Source: Hofstenia miamia | Lineage: Eukaryota > Xenacoelomorpha > Acoela > Hofsteniidae | Length of the DNA stretch: 64,000 nucleotides | Assembly: GCA_900660155.1 (NCBI GenBank) | Contig: CABFPE010000740.1 | Span: 206,640-270,639 of the forward strand | Direction of reading: 5' to 3' | Shown here: positions 1 to 12,140 of the stretch, in pieces | Layout of the letters: every line of letters starts with the position of its first letter | How positions within the stretch are numbered: position 1 is the stretch's first letter | The notes under the pieces: model-generated | What the model was told of the DNA's origin: nothing | The model's database searches: none | Seen by the model: only the letters and a program-made list of their open reading frames with translations | Position numbers and translations under genes: made by a program

Positions 1-2698
1 TATGCAGATTTTAACTAGCAAAACTTTGGAGGAGAAATGAACCATAGGAATCATCTCTCTATATATATAAGCAAAAACCGTACTGTGTGTCAAAAAATTC
101 AATTACAAAATTATGGATTTGATGTTGACTGCAAAATATATTTGAAATATTTTTTACAAAGCTACTAAAACAAATTATACATATATATATATATATATAT
201 ATTCAAGTTATTTTTTATAAAATCAAATAAATTATTAGTTTTATATTAATACTAAAATGCCATAATACTCGAATCAATTCAAAACAGAGAATGTAAATAT
301 TGATGCTTATTATTAACATTTATAAATTCACCTTCTGTGTCAGATAAATACGTCTTCAGCCATCTAGAATATATCTAATGTAATCTACAGGCTGTGAGTT
401 TTAATAGAAAATAATCTCCATCACTGTTTACTGTAAGTTTGCAGGCAGTTTCTATTCATTTGTTTGTAAATATGGATAACTTATAAAGTAATTGCAATTC
501 TTATTCCACTACAGGTTGGATACACCTGTGCCTATGGGACAGTCGCTGTCGTAGAGAACATTACCAATTAAAGGACTGACCCCATTGTAGTTTATGATAT
601 CTATGGTGTCAATAATGTGCAGCATGCAGCCCCTGTGTAAAAAACAGGGTTCTTGTACCACTGCTGTACATCAAGTTGGGACTCATAAAACAATTTGTTA
701 AAGCTATAGATATAATGGATTTATTATTAGATCCAGAATTTTTTTGTCTCATGAATCCATTGGAGCTGACATCTTGTAATCCCTTCAAAAGTGTTTGGAA
801 TGGCTTCCTAAAGAAACACACAGCACAGAAATAAAATCAACTCATTGAAATTATGATGTAGAGCTACAAAGCTATTGTAGAATGCTTGACTTGTGGTAGA
901 AGCACGTGCAACAATGAGCAAGCATTCAATCTTTAGAAATATTAAAATAACCGATGAAACTACTAGTTATTATGTACTTGTATCTATTGAGAAAACAAGT
1001 ATTCAGAGAACAAGTTAATTCCAAACTTCTTACAGAATCAGGCCTCCGACGAAGCAATGCACCATTTCCAACACCTAATTCTCAGCTCATTTTAAACTAG
1101 AGAAAATATAATAATTATAGCTAAATGCAAACCGCGCTTCCTAACCGTACTCATCCTTATACCTAATACCTGCTATCACTCAGACTAAAGGAGTCAAACC
1201 ATCGGACCATTTAAAGCCTCAGGTTATCCTACCTTTTGCCCGAAGTGACACCCTAAGCATTGATCATACTGATCAAATACATAAATAAAATAAAAGATAA
1301 TAAGTGGGCAATTTGTAAGAAATGCTAAAATAAAAGGTTAATCAAATATACAGCTGGGGAAATTTATAATAGCAAAAGCAAAAGTAACTAGAAGCTAGGG
1401 TAGCAAACTTAAATTAACAGAATTCACACTTTCTGCGTATTTACAAATAATAGCAAGGAGTAACTCACTTATTATCAGATGTGAATAATAGCAGAACAAA
1501 ATTGCAAACAATACTGCGATGTCTGATTTTTAAATTACGCAAACAAAATGGATTCCTCGTATTAGCAACCAATCAAAATACAAATAAATATTAAATCATT
1601 AGTTCTACAATGACTATCATCAAATATTAAATCGACACAAATGGTCATTTTACAAATTTGATGCAAATATACTACACTATGGGTTGCAACATGACACTGA
1701 AAATGCATTACTTCATGTCCCATCAGGACTCCTCACCTCTCAATTGTGCAGATGTGTCAGAAGAACATGGTGACGCACCAACAAGATATAGCTGAGATGT
1801 AGTACGGTTTCAAATGGAAATGGAGCCAAGAATGCTAGCAGACTTTGTAAGGCTGCTGGAGCAAGATGAATCAAGTGCACACAAATACAATCCATGACTA
1901 AGCATTTCTGACTTTGTACTGAATTATAGTGTTCACCTAATGTAATTTATGCACACAAAGCGGAGGATCTAAAAATTTCTGATTGAGGTACTGACACTCC
2001 AAAACTGGATCTTTGCATAATGTGTTTCAATCTAGTGTTGAATACATTTTGAATTCTTGTATATTTCTCTAAATTTTATGATAGAAATTTTAAAGTTTTT
2101 GATGATCTTTTCATTCTACTATTGAGCTTGAGTTTCTTTGAAGGAGTTTAGAAATACATTAATTTGTTTAATGTATTATACTTTATATATTTATCAATAT
2201 TTTGCATTAATAACAAAACAGAATATTGAATGGAGGTATTCTAAACATATTTTAGTTGTACAAGGATACCAAAATATTAAATATTAAAGCAAAATATTCC
2301 CAGTCTCAGTTGAAATTGAAAAGTTGGTTTCAGTCTGGTACTGATCCCTTCTCATTTTGTGTTTTTTATTACCAGTACGACTACAAGTCTGGTGGATCAG
2401 GTATCAGGATCAGGTCAATTTCCTCAAGACTCTATTTACTATACCACCATCATTGTTTTGTAAAATCTGTAGAGAAAAGACATTAATACATATACTATTA
2501 ATTTTACTGAATTATTTTAAATGTGCATTAGTGGGTGGTCACTTTTTGACATTAGTTTTTTCTGTAGCAATTAGTAATTACATTTCACATTATTCAAGTA
2601 CAGAAAAAGTGGTCTAGAACTGAGGGAATCATATCAATAATTTTCATGATTCTTAGGAAATCAGAAATTTGAGAATTGAATGATCTTAGCTGATAATA

Positions 2699-3235
2699 AG
2701 ATAAGATAAGATAAGATATTCTATATTTAGAGACTTTTATTTACAATTTCAGAAACTGATAAGTTCTCTAAATAGCGTCAATAATGTACAAAAATAATAA
2801 AAAGACATGAAATATATACAAGAAAAGCGTCATTTTAGGCTACGGATATTATAGTCTTGTAGTAGTAGTATAATCAGTATTATAAAATTTGTAGCCTACC
2901 CAAGCTTTTCCACAGATGAACTTTTGCTTTAGAATTAATTCCTTAACACGTTTGCGAAAGTGTTTTACATTTTTAATACATTTGATCTCTTGGGGAAATT
3001 CATTCCATTGCCTTATTGCATTATTTATAAAAGAATTTCGCTTTATTTTAGATTTATACTTGTTTACAGTAAATCTCTTTGTTCTTTCGTTGATCTTGTT
3101 CGAAAATTCTGGGATTTTTATGCAATTATAGGTTGGAAGCAATTTTACAATTTTATAAAATTTAGTGGCGGTATTTATTTGAATTAACTGCTCAGGACTT
3201 GGGATTGATTTATAAATATATTTTTTTAAAGCACT
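2699..3235 (-). mobile_element. 5'-truncated CR1-like LINE tail
   Basis: The minus strand encodes (2849-3142) the C-terminal tail of a LINE reverse-transcriptase protein, with motifs such as NSFINNAIRQWNEFPQEIK and the ending FKFYN/YKFYNTDYT, also seen in the LINEs at 48.05 kb and 10.4 kb. The 3' untranslated part ends in about four copies of a pentamer (ATAAG on the plus strand), a microsatellite tail as used by CR1/L2-type elements instead of poly(A). Copy 2 of the host block (17941-17970) has the empty site, so the boundaries are well fixed. Strong 5' truncation is typical of LINE insertion. Confidence 0.85.
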
Positions 3236-3422
3236 AAAATTATATGTAGGAATGAAGAATCATTTTTGTAGATTTAGGATCGAAAGAAAATACTAAAACA
3301 AGGGTGATCATGAATCTCTAATATTACTAGTCTTTTTATTATGGAATGCCTATTTATTTTGTACAACAAAAACTGAACAATTAATGCAACAATGATGACT
3401 AAGGCTTCCCATGCAATGGTGT

Positions 3423-3515
3423 TTAGCTTATGGTTGATTGCTGTTGAGGTGTAGCAGGATTGAATATTGATAACTCTACAGGACCTCTAACAAATGGTTT
3501 GGGTGTACCGAGCAT
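3423..3515 (-). pseudogene. Duplicate of a terminal host exon
   Basis: On the minus strand, after an AG acceptor (plus-strand CT at 3516-3517), 30 codons and a stop follow, starting MLGTPKPFVRGPVELS and ending in a Gln-rich tail. It is nearly identical to 18139-18231, where a fitting upstream exon exists. No upstream exon was found near this copy, so it is probably a non-functional duplicate or an alternative haplotype. Protein family is not recognised from this piece. Confidence 0.45.
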
Positions 3516-3905
3516 CTGAAATGTGGTGTAATTAATTACTTAACAATTATAAATTAACCAGTATACAGCAATTGCATTTCATACAAAGTGTCAGTTTCAT
3601 TGAAAACTTTGATTGTGTATGATATAGTATTTGAGAAATATCCTAATTGTGTTGACTTTTTTAAATGCTGATAGAAAGCAAAAACAGGGGAGGGCAAATA
3701 TAGCTCATAGGTAGGGATTTATGGGTTTTTCTACGATTTTAGTTTATCGTTGACATGTGAGAGCCTATTCAGTAATTGTTACAAAAAAATGAAACACTTT
3801 AAATTTTTCATAAGATAACAAGGATCCATGCCTTTTAGGTATAAATCTGTGGTTTTTTTTAGAAAAGTAGTGTGAGGAGACCTCCCCAGTCTCCAGTTGC
3901 CACAT

Positions 3906-5182
3906 CCTTCAACAAAAATGTGTTTTAATTAACAACTTTATTGAAAAAGTATTGGTTCTATTTGAAAATAATTAGAAAGTTTGACAAATATTTTCCGAAC
4001 CTTTCAGGGATTGGTAAATTTTAGGAAAATTTGGCAACATTTTGCAAACATTTTCCAATCCTTGGATTGATTGGCAAATGACTTGCAAAAATTGGCCACT
4101 AATTTGGAATTTTCCAACTTTTTTACTAAGGAATGCACAAATTTACTTAATTGCTGCATACCACTTCACTTCCTCCCTTAAATCCAACAATGGCACGTAA
4201 TTGCACCATAATTCTGTTAAAATTTACCTACATGTGTAATAGTTCACTGTTAATATAAAATTTTCTATGTTAATAAAAATATTCTATGAACGTATCTGAG
4301 CTGCTCATACATCACTGGCTAAAATGATCCTCTTCACTTTTTTACCAGTTTCCGAATTTGTGGTCAAATTGGAGATAGAACCTGCTACTGTCCGGCCGGG
4401 GCTGTTTGAGGCGGCAATTTACCTGCCTGGAGCCAATTGGAAATTTCAATTTAGGCTGGTAATATTACCAGCCAAAATTATAAGAAAAATTCCTGTTTTA
4501 TATTGTTAACAGGGAATGCTTTGCTTAGTATGGGAGAAATTCCAATTGAAAATTTAAAGTTCGAAAAGCATTTTTTGTTTCAGCAATCTACAATATTGCA
4601 ATTAAAATAATAATTAAGTTTACTTTCTGGAATCTCTCATAAATTTTGATATAAATTGAGTTGTTCTACTTTTTTATAAAGTGATTTTACTTTGTTGTTT
4701 ATGGGATTTACTAAATTTAGCAGAAAGTGTATTTTTCTAATATTGGAAGGGACACTCCAAATAAATCTGAAAGATTTTCGGTTGCAAAGACATTCCAACG
4801 TAAATGTCAGTTGAGAAGTTTGACACATCCTACTAGAGGAGTCGCCGGCCAACTACAGCCTCTGGCCGGTTCCAATTCTGGTTTAAGGTAAATGAACTTA
4901 TTCGAGATTAATTTCCATTGAGGTTGTCAATAGAATTTTTTTGATTTCAACACTGTTTCTTTAAAATGCTGCAAGATGTAAAAATGCTGAAGGATACACA
5001 ATTGTGCTTTTATTTTATCATGCCAACTCAATGAACACTCTAACAGTACTACTTATAGGTAAGATATATATATATATATATATATACCCACTATATAGGC
5101 AGTGGTGCTCGGTTTTTTGGAGTTTGCGCTCGAGCTAGTTTTCTGATTCATCCTCAGTTTGTGTCTCCTCAGCCAATTCTGG
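3906..5182. other. Intergenic, with palindromes and low complexity
   Basis: No coding sequence recognised. 3950-4130 is AT-rich with many degenerate copies of a TTTGGAAAATTTT-like motif. GC-richer patches at about 4385-4450 and 4843-4880 share an inverted CCGGCC..GGCTGT core, which might be the ends of a ~490-bp MITE, but the match is short. A perfect 20-bp palindrome lies at 4454-4473. An (AT)n run is at 5063-5088. Confidence 0.4.
4454..4473. repeat. Perfect 20-bp palindrome with TAATATTAC core
   Basis: GGCTGG, an AT centre and CCAGCC form a perfect inverted repeat. The centre reads TAATATTAC, the same nonamer as the nick site of rolling-circle CRESS-DNA replicons. No Rep-like coding sequence is nearby, so the likeliest explanation is chance or the middle of a small inverted-repeat element. 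Confidence 0.6.
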
Positions 5183-5541
5183 TTCGCTTTATTTTAGATT
5201 TATACTTGTTTACAGTAAATCTCTTTGTTCTTTCGTTGATCTTGTTCGAAAATTCTGGGATTTTTATGCAATTATAGGTTGGAAGCAATTTTACAATTTT
5301 ATAAAATTTAGTGGCGGTATTTATTTGAATTAACTGCTCAGGACTTGGGATTGATTTATAAATATATTTTTTTAAAGCACTAAAATTATATGTAGGAATG
5401 AAGAATCATTTTTTTAGATTTAGGATCGAAAGAAAATACTAAAACAAGGGGGATCATGAATCTCTAATATTACTAGTCTTTTTATTATGGAATGCCTATT
5501 TATTTTGTACAACAAAAACTGAACAATTAATGCAACAATGA
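5183..5541. repeat. Extra copy of 3037-3394
   Basis: This stretch repeats, almost base for base, the sequence at 3037-3394: the inner end of the LINE tail, its junction with the host block, and the block sequence up to the point where gag sequence of the Ty3-like fossil starts. A further ~100-base piece of the same sequence follows the N at 5970 (5971-6078). The pattern suggests that the fossil was inserted in or next to another copy of the block, then duplicated further by contig overlap. Confidence 0.8.
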
Positions 5542-6500
5542 TGTCTTTTTCTTCATAGTATGCCGCTTCTTCTCCAATCATATTAATTTGCTTTTTGCAC
5601 TCGTCTTTCTGGTGCCCCTTCTTTCCACAGCTGTAGCACTTTATGTCCCTCTCTCTTACTTTCTTTGTCTTTCCCTCTCTTCCTTTGATTCTGATGAACT
5701 TTTCTGTTTTATCTTCATTTTAGGATTTGGGGTTCATTGTTTGTGGCTTATAGTTATTTCGCCATTCTGTTGGTTTTCCTTTGTACCATGCTGCTTTCTC
5801 GTGGCTTGTATATCCACTGATTTCCTTATCATCTTTTTCAGTTTATCATCGACATCACACTTGATTTTGAGGATGTTCTCCGGCATCCTCTTGCAAATGT
5901 GTGAGAAGAGGTCGCATTTCAAATATATATTTCCTCTGGAGCAAAGTGTCACCAACCGTTCCACTTGTTNTAAAACAAGGGTGATCATGAATCTCTAATA
6001 TTACTAGTCTTTTTATTATGGAATGCCTATTTATTTTGTACAACAAAAACTGAACAATTAATGCAACAATCACGTCTTTTTCTTCATAGTATGCCGCTTC
6101 TTCTCCAATCATATTAATTTGCTTTTTGCACTCGTCTTTCTGGTGCCCCTTCTTTCCACAGCTGTAGCACTTTATGTCCCTCTCTCTTACTTTCTTTGTC
6201 TTTCCCTCTCTTCCTTTGATTCTGATGAACTTTTCTGTTTTATCTTCATTTTAGGATTTGGGGTTCATTGTTTGTGGCTTATAGTTATTTCGCCATTCTG
6301 TTGGTTTTCCTTTGTACCATGCTGCTTTCTCGTGGCTTGTATATCCACTGATTTCCTTATCATCTTTTTCAGTTTATCATCGACATCACACTTGATTTTG
6401 AGGATGTTCTCCGGCATCCTCTTGCAAATGTGTGAGAAGAGGTCGCATTTCAAATATATATTTCCTCTGGAGCAAAGTGTCACCAACCGTTCCACTTGTT
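5441..6500. repeat. ~530-bp direct repeat joined by one N (5970)
   Basis: 5441-5969 and 5971-6500 are almost identical (a few differences near the left end) and meet at a single ambiguous base. Two contigs that overlap but were not merged would give exactly this. The second copy continues into unique gag sequence, the first comes from the duplicated block, which supports an overlap join. Confidence 0.8.
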
Positions 6501-7874
6501 GGATATAGTTCTTTATGTCATCTGTTTTCCTAATCGTGGTCGAGTTCAGTATGATTCAGTACTGGTTTTTGAAGCTTTTGTTCTTGTAGTACTCTGTGAA
6601 GTCTCCATTCAGCAATTTGTAATTCCGTTTTATATCAGTGTCCAGTAATAGATAATGTTGAGATGCTGCTCCTGTAAGGTATAGTGGGAACCTTGCAGCG
6701 GCTGCCTGCTGACTCACCCTTCTCTTGGCCATCGTAATTTCGAACATCTTAAGCCATTCAGCAAATGTTGGGCTATAGCTGTCAACTTTTCCATTGAATT
6801 TTGGTAGTGTTGCCTTGCACAGTATCATATCGTTATTAATATTCTTGGGTAAGATAGAACTCTCAAAGATTTGTTTCTTCCATGCGTTCGTATTTTCATT
6901 TATTGTAAACTGGTCTGTTACTGCTTTCATAATTTCGTTGGTGATTTTCCTTTTTTCATATTCCTTGTCTTTGTCGTCAAAGTCTTTTGACTGTTTCTTA
7001 AAGTTTTCTGGTGATGATCATAAGTCCTTTTCCTTTATTTGTTTGAATGTCACTTCATGTGTCCTTGTTTCTTTTTGGCTTTTGCACTCTTCCTGCTGCA
7101 TCATTCTTAGTTTACATCTAAGTTCTTCTAGCTCTCATTCTTGTGTTCGCGATCTTCTTCTCTACCCATTTCTGATAATCTAAGTTCATCTTTGAGTTGT
7201 TCTAGCTCTTGGGCTTGTATGTCTTGAATTAATTGTGTTTTCCTCTTCTAATTGTTGGACTATTTTCTGCCATTTTTCGTTTAATTCTCAAAAACGTCTG
7301 TTGGACTCTACTAATTGATTTATCAGTATCTTGATGTTATTTTGGAAATCTTTATTCTGATCTTTCAATCAATTATCCATTACCATTTTGAGTTTGCTTA
7401 GTGCTTTCTCACCATGTTGCTCTAATTGCATGACTTTTACCATTAGTAATTGTATCTCACTTCTAAATATTGACTCAATTTCGTTGTTCTGTCTAAGAAT
7501 ATTCAGAATTCTGTCGAACTTGCCTCTGGGGACATGTGTAGGGTTTCTAGTTCTGTGGGGGATGCGTCCGTTTCTGAACGTGATCTTCTTGGGAGTAGGG
7601 GTAGTTCTGCTTGTGCATTTCTTGGCGCTTCCTCTTCTTGTTCTTGTGTTTGTCATTTCCAATTATGATTAGTAATGGATTGCACCTCAGTGCGATTCTT
7701 TATTTACGAAACTGTTTCGTGTTAGGGTTCTCCTAGATGGTGGTTGCTGACTGCATACTTTATTAGTGGTTGATAACCCTGTTGTTTGTTTTCTGTGATC
7801 TCGTAATTGCATTTCTTACATTTTCAAGTTCAAGTGGGATAACAACTTGTTGTTGATTCATCTCCATTCTTTAA

Positions 7875-7890
7875 CCTGTCACAGTCGCCA
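7875..7890 (-). other. Primer-binding site of the Ty3-like fossil
   Basis: On the minus strand it reads TGGCGACTGTGACAGG, directly after an LTR ending in TACA. The same 16-mer with one change follows TACA at 40354 in the plus-strand fossil. The length fits the 3' end of a tRNA (CCA, discriminator, acceptor strand, part of the T stem). This pairing of PBS and LTR end defines the inner LTR boundary. Confidence 0.8.
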
Positions 7891-8959
7891 TGTAGCATTC
7901 GCTACCAAGCTCTAACTCACCTTGATCAATTCCTTTTGAATGTAATTCTGTGTTAAGTGTGGGTAGGGATATACTTTTACTAACTGCTTTGATTCGTTAA
8001 TACTTCTAGTTAACTGTAATTAACTGAATCGTAATCAAACACTATTTAGGTGTGGACTGAATGCTGAAGTTTCCTTCGAACTTGATCTTTTCATGAGGCC
8101 TCCGATCTCCAAAATCTTCCAACAAGTAGTCACCTTCATTATCGATGGATTGTTTCCAAATCTCAGCTCAACAAAGTAGATTATGTGTTCCCTATCCTAA
8201 CTCAGTGCAACCCTCAAGGATGGATGTAACTGATTTAAACTTGATTTGTAATGTGTAATTTGTAATAGCAACTGGGCAGTGTCACTAGCTGCTTAATAAA
8301 TATTTATTTAGCCATTACCGAAAATTACTGGCTTTAATTAATTTAAATAATTAACCTACATTTAATTAATACTACATGCTCGGTCTCGGTCTCATTATTT
8401 GTCTATTTATAGGTTACCTACGTAGTCTAATTAATATAAATTATAATAACCTATGATCAGTTATCCAACCATTTTCTCTGAGGTTTTTATTATTGCATAC
8501 ATGTGAATGAAAGAATTGATAGTCAGCGAAACGGAGAAAAACTCCTAATCGTATCCCTAACATATATGCAGTTTCGTGGCTTGGATCAAGGACCCTCGAA
8601 TCGCTCCTGATGTGTGCCCTCGCCACTACTAATGCATCGACCATTTAGCTTGACATCGTTTAATAATAAGAAACCGAATTAAAGATAGGATTTTCAAAGA
8701 ATTTCCTTCAACAGTTTCTCTAATTGATTTCACGCTATTTATAGTTTCTAATCCAAAAGAACATGTTGAATTTGAATTTCAAATCATTTGCCAAGATGGC
8801 TGAAAAATAATGGAAGCAATATAGCCACCTTTTGTTTTGCCAAATGGTTTCGACAAGTACTATTTGTTAAATGTTGCTTCTTAGTTGCAATATACAAAAT
8901 TAATGATGCTAAACATAAATTGATTTTAGTTTACAATTAATACTATTTTTTAATCATCA
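7891..8959 (-). repeat. LTR of the Ty3-like fossil (family A, 1.07 kb)
   Basis: In sense (minus) direction it starts TGATGATTAAAAA and ends TACA next to the primer-binding site. Homologous copies stand alone at 23963-25025, 28274-29374 (opposite orientation), 43590-44110 (partial) and, more decayed, about 22965-23962, all near 1.0-1.1 kb where complete. This copy retains CpGs that other copies have lost. A CCAAGATGGC motif resembling a YY1 site lies near the sense 5' part (about 8793 on the plus strand). Confidence 0.75.
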
Positions 8960-8984
8960 TTGAATTCGATATAAATCTTCTCGA

Positions 8985-10590
8985 CTAATTGCCTTTTGTT
9001 TTGCAACTTTAAATTGTTGGATTATGCTACCATTATTTAAAAGAAATGATCCCGAAGATTGCAAAAATTATAGACCCATTTCGATCACTTTTCCAATCAG
9101 CAAAATTTTTGAACGAATTCTTTTTAATCAAATTAACGAACATCTTTGTAAACATGATCTCTACTCCAAAACACAATATGGTTTTAGTAAAGGTATTTCT
9201 ACGAGCTACGCTTTAATACAAGCTACAGAAAAATGGCGATGAACAATAAAGGATAATGAATAATCAGCAATTGCTGGTTTAGACTTCTCAAAAGCTTTCG
9301 ATTCCATACCATAGACCGCAGTATTTTACTACAAAAACTAATTTCTAGGTTTTTCTAATGACAGCATAGGTCTTATCTCCTGTTACTTATACAATGGCAT
9401 GCAAATAGTTAAAATTAATGAATCTTTTTCAGATTGGATATGCACTAATAATGGGGTTCCTCAGGGTACAATTTTGGGTCCTTTATTATTTAATATTTAC
9501 ATAAATGATTTGTCCGAGCAAGTAACATGTGACGTTATACAATATGCAGATGACAATATTATTTCATTCTAATAAATTTCCCAAAAAAGCGGTTCAAACT
9601 CGAAACAAACTGTGCTTCTCTTGCTAAATATTTTGCTTCTATAAAACTAAGAGTAAATCCACTAAAAACTCAATTCTGTATCGTTAAATCAAAAACTAAA
9701 TCTACTGATACTTCAAAATACAAACTTAATTTCAACTCCATTCAAATAAAACAGGTTGAGTCTTTTAAGTACCTCGGAATAATTTTTGACGTAAATCTAA
9801 ATTTTGAAGAGCAACTAAATCATGTTTTTAGAAAAATGGCCATTTCGATTAAAGCAATTAACATAATTTCTCAAAAACTTCACACTAAAGCAAAAATTAA
9901 ATTAATATATGCTCTAATATTAAGTCATTTTAACTATGCCAATATACTCTACACAGATATAAACCAAAAATTTCTCAGGAAATTCCAAGTGCAACTAAAT
10001 TGGGCTATCAAAGTAGCATTAAATAATCATAGCTTTAATAAGAATAATGAATATAGAAAAATTTCAAAATTATTTCTACATTCGCAATGTTACATCCATA
10101 TGAATGTCTTAACAACGGTCTTCAAAATAGTTAACATAATACTTTCCCATATTACAAAAATGACTTTCTTGCTGCAAAATTAGTCAATAAACAAAATAAA
10201 AGAATACACAATTGAATCTATTAGGTATAAGAAGCGATAAATGAAAAATTCATTTCTAAACACAGCTATACATATGTGGAATAAATTACCAAAATATATT
10301 AAACAAATAAGTAGATTAAAAACTTTAAAATGGATATTAAAAAATATTTTTGCATTTATAACATAAAAAAACTGAAATGGCGAGTTATAAATTTTATAAT
10401 CCTGATTACTCTATTAATAGAAATTAGCAATCGTCATAGCCCAAGTTAGCCACTTTTTATTTGTAAATATTCGTTGTTTTCTTTTTTGTTTAGTTTTGTA
10501 TTACTTTCTTGACGCTTTCAGAATTTGTTATCAGTATTTCTATTTATTGTTAAGACTATTTCCGAATAAAGATTTTTCTTCTTCTTCGTG
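8985..10590 (+). mobile_element. CR1-like LINE fragment, reverse transcriptase
   Basis: Plus-strand remains of a LINE ORF2. Visible in order: KRNDPEDCKNYRPISITFP (9040-9100), FGFSK-like and LDFSKAFDS-like blocks, NNGVPQGTILGPLLFNIYIN (9440-9510), the YADD active site (about 9545), then thumb and C-terminal tail (9836-10183 and up to 10430, ending FYNPDYSINRN). Several frameshifts and stops interrupt it, and no endonuclease domain is visible, so it is 5'-truncated. It abuts the LTR ending at 8959. The 3' end after the AATAAA at about 10565 is a short TTC/TTCTTC run. Confidence 0.85.
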
Positions 10591-10789
10591 ATCATGATAG
10601 ACATGGGCCGAAAGTTTAACGACATATTTTTAATCCTTATAAAAAATGTTCCCCAAATTTTCAGATTGCTGCAAAAATTTTCTGTTAGAAATAGCGAAAT
10701 CTACACACTGAAATCGAAGATCCTAAGTTGACATTTAGAAGAGGATGATGCTATTGTAAAACAATATAACACATTTAAATCCGTACATC

Positions 10790-11830
10790 ATTAATTGGCT
10801 TGATAGTTTTATTGGGAATAGACAACAAATGGTTAAATATAATAGACTTTCAGATATGGAAAATAACAACAAAGGTGTTCCTCAAGGCTCCATTTGTAGC
10901 CCATTCCTGTTCAATATATGTATTGATTCTTAAAATTGTGACTCTAAATATTAATAATAATATTTATTTAATTCTTTTGTTTTTTACAAATCAAGTGATT
11001 AACACTTATGAAGAATTAAAATAATAAATATAAATTAACTTGGTTCTGAAAAAATACGTTGTCTTGTTTTCAAAATGGTTCTATTATTAAGTATGCTGAT
11101 GATACACTGATTTGTCTTCCAACTCTTGAAAATTTAGACTTAACATTCAATTAATGATAAGATCTAATCTTGGTATGAAGAAAACAAATTTGAAATTATA
11201 GAAAGTCGCTGGAAATGATTATACCATTGAAGAGAAAATTTGTCGATAATATATCTAAAATTGATTGCTATTCCTCAGTAACAACAATGAAATATCTTGG
11301 ATTTACCATAAATAACAAGCTCTCATTTAAAAAACATATTGCTCAAGTTTATAAAAGATCAATGAGAAATTTCTATATAATATTAGAAGTAAAAATATTT
11401 TTAAATCAAGATGAAACTGAAATTTTATTTATTCTCTAGTTAATTCTATTATAATTTACGGCATACAAGTATATGCAGGTGAATCAGAAACATCTTTATC
11501 TAAACTTAACAACATACAGAAGAAAGCGTTTAAATATAACCTTATTACTAAAAAATTAAATATTTTTTAACATCATTAAAGCAAAAGACAAAGCATTACA
11601 TCAACACATTGAATACTCAAAAACATCCACTAAAACAATTCATTAGCAAAAGCACTGAATACGCTACATTAAAATTAAGAAAAAACAATCCACCGAAATT
11701 ATTCTCATCAAAGACCATACTCCCAGATCGATATTTCTCATGTTATTATTTATATTTCTTTTAGTTTTGTAGTTTGTAGTGTAGTTTACTGTATTGTAAG
11801 CTTAATTAAAGTTTATTATTATTAAAAATG
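10790..11830 (+). mobile_element. Second, different LINE reverse transcriptase fragment
   Basis: A more decayed LINE piece: KGVPQGSICSPFLFNICI at about 10870-10920, KYADDTLICLPTLENLDL at about 11088-11140, and a thumb-region segment MKYLGFTINNKLSFKKHI (11290-11345), followed by a C-terminal part to about 11700. The sequence does not match the other LINEs in the window closely, so it belongs to another subfamily or clade. The end near 11820 is a TTATTA-rich run. Broken by several stops and frameshifts. Confidence 0.75.
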
Positions 11831-12140
11831 AAAATTTTATTTTTCAACATTGTTTATAACTTTCATAACATTCAATGGATTTGCGTTGATTTGCATGCAC
11901 TGTTGTATAGAAGTAAATTTTTAGGGTCGTTCTATTTTTCCAATATTGCGGGTCCAAGCCCAGTGCAGTCGAAGCCCACATCTGTGTGACCCTAGTCGAC
12001 AAGTTTAAAATCTCCAAGCAGTGTTAAAATCTAAATTTTCAGAATAAGATATTCCTCATTTAATTACTCAATTAACCGATTAGTGTCTCTCTGGTTTGAA
12101 CCGCAAGATGCATTTAACAACTGCTTTCAAATTGCGAATA
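11831..12140. other. No feature recognised
   Basis: AT-rich sequence between a LINE remnant and the MITE. A short open stretch just before the MITE (about 12085-12135) may continue after it at 13150-13390, but the frames contain stops and no family is recognised. Confidence 0.4.

Larger units (their letters stand above)
1..3905. repeat. Large duplicated block, copy 1
   Basis: The first ~716 bases align without any length change to 16225-16940, and similarity resumes in pieces up to about 3905 (18640 in the other copy). The copies differ by large one-sided indels: copy 1 has stretches near 736-1145, 1596-1905 and 2221-2588 that copy 2 lacks, and copy 2 has about 95 bases near 16945-17035 that copy 1 lacks. 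Copy 1 also carries a LINE tail at 2699-3235. The block contains a short exon-like segment on the minus strand (3423-3515). It is either a segmental duplication or two uncollapsed haplotypes placed in one scaffold; the sequence alone cannot decide. Confidence 0.85.
5542..8959 (-). mobile_element. Ty3/gypsy-like LTR element fossil (gag end, PBS, LTR)
   Basis: Minus-strand remains of a Ty3/gypsy-type element, reading right to left: LTR (7891-8959), primer-binding site (7875-7890), gag start (about 7662), coiled-coil-like gag, a central gag domain (6556-6930) and a CCHC zinc knuckle (around 5.6 and again 6.1 kb). The central domain is clearly homologous to the plus-strand fossil at 41.4-41.7 kb (shared PKF.GKVDSYSPTF). 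It is broken, with several breaks, and protease and polymerase are absent from the window. The interval 5441-5969 is repeated at 5971-6500 across a single N, probably overlapping contigs rather than real duplication. Confidence 0.8.

Noticed and set aside
609-821. 70-codon minus-strand frame inside the duplicated block
   Set aside because: Lies across a region missing in the second copy, shows no splice context or family features, and both strands are equally open.
5588-5998. Long plus-strand hydrophobic frame, also at 6119-6508
   Set aside because: It is the antisense of gag/zinc-knuckle sequence of the Ty3-like fossil; the minus strand explains it.
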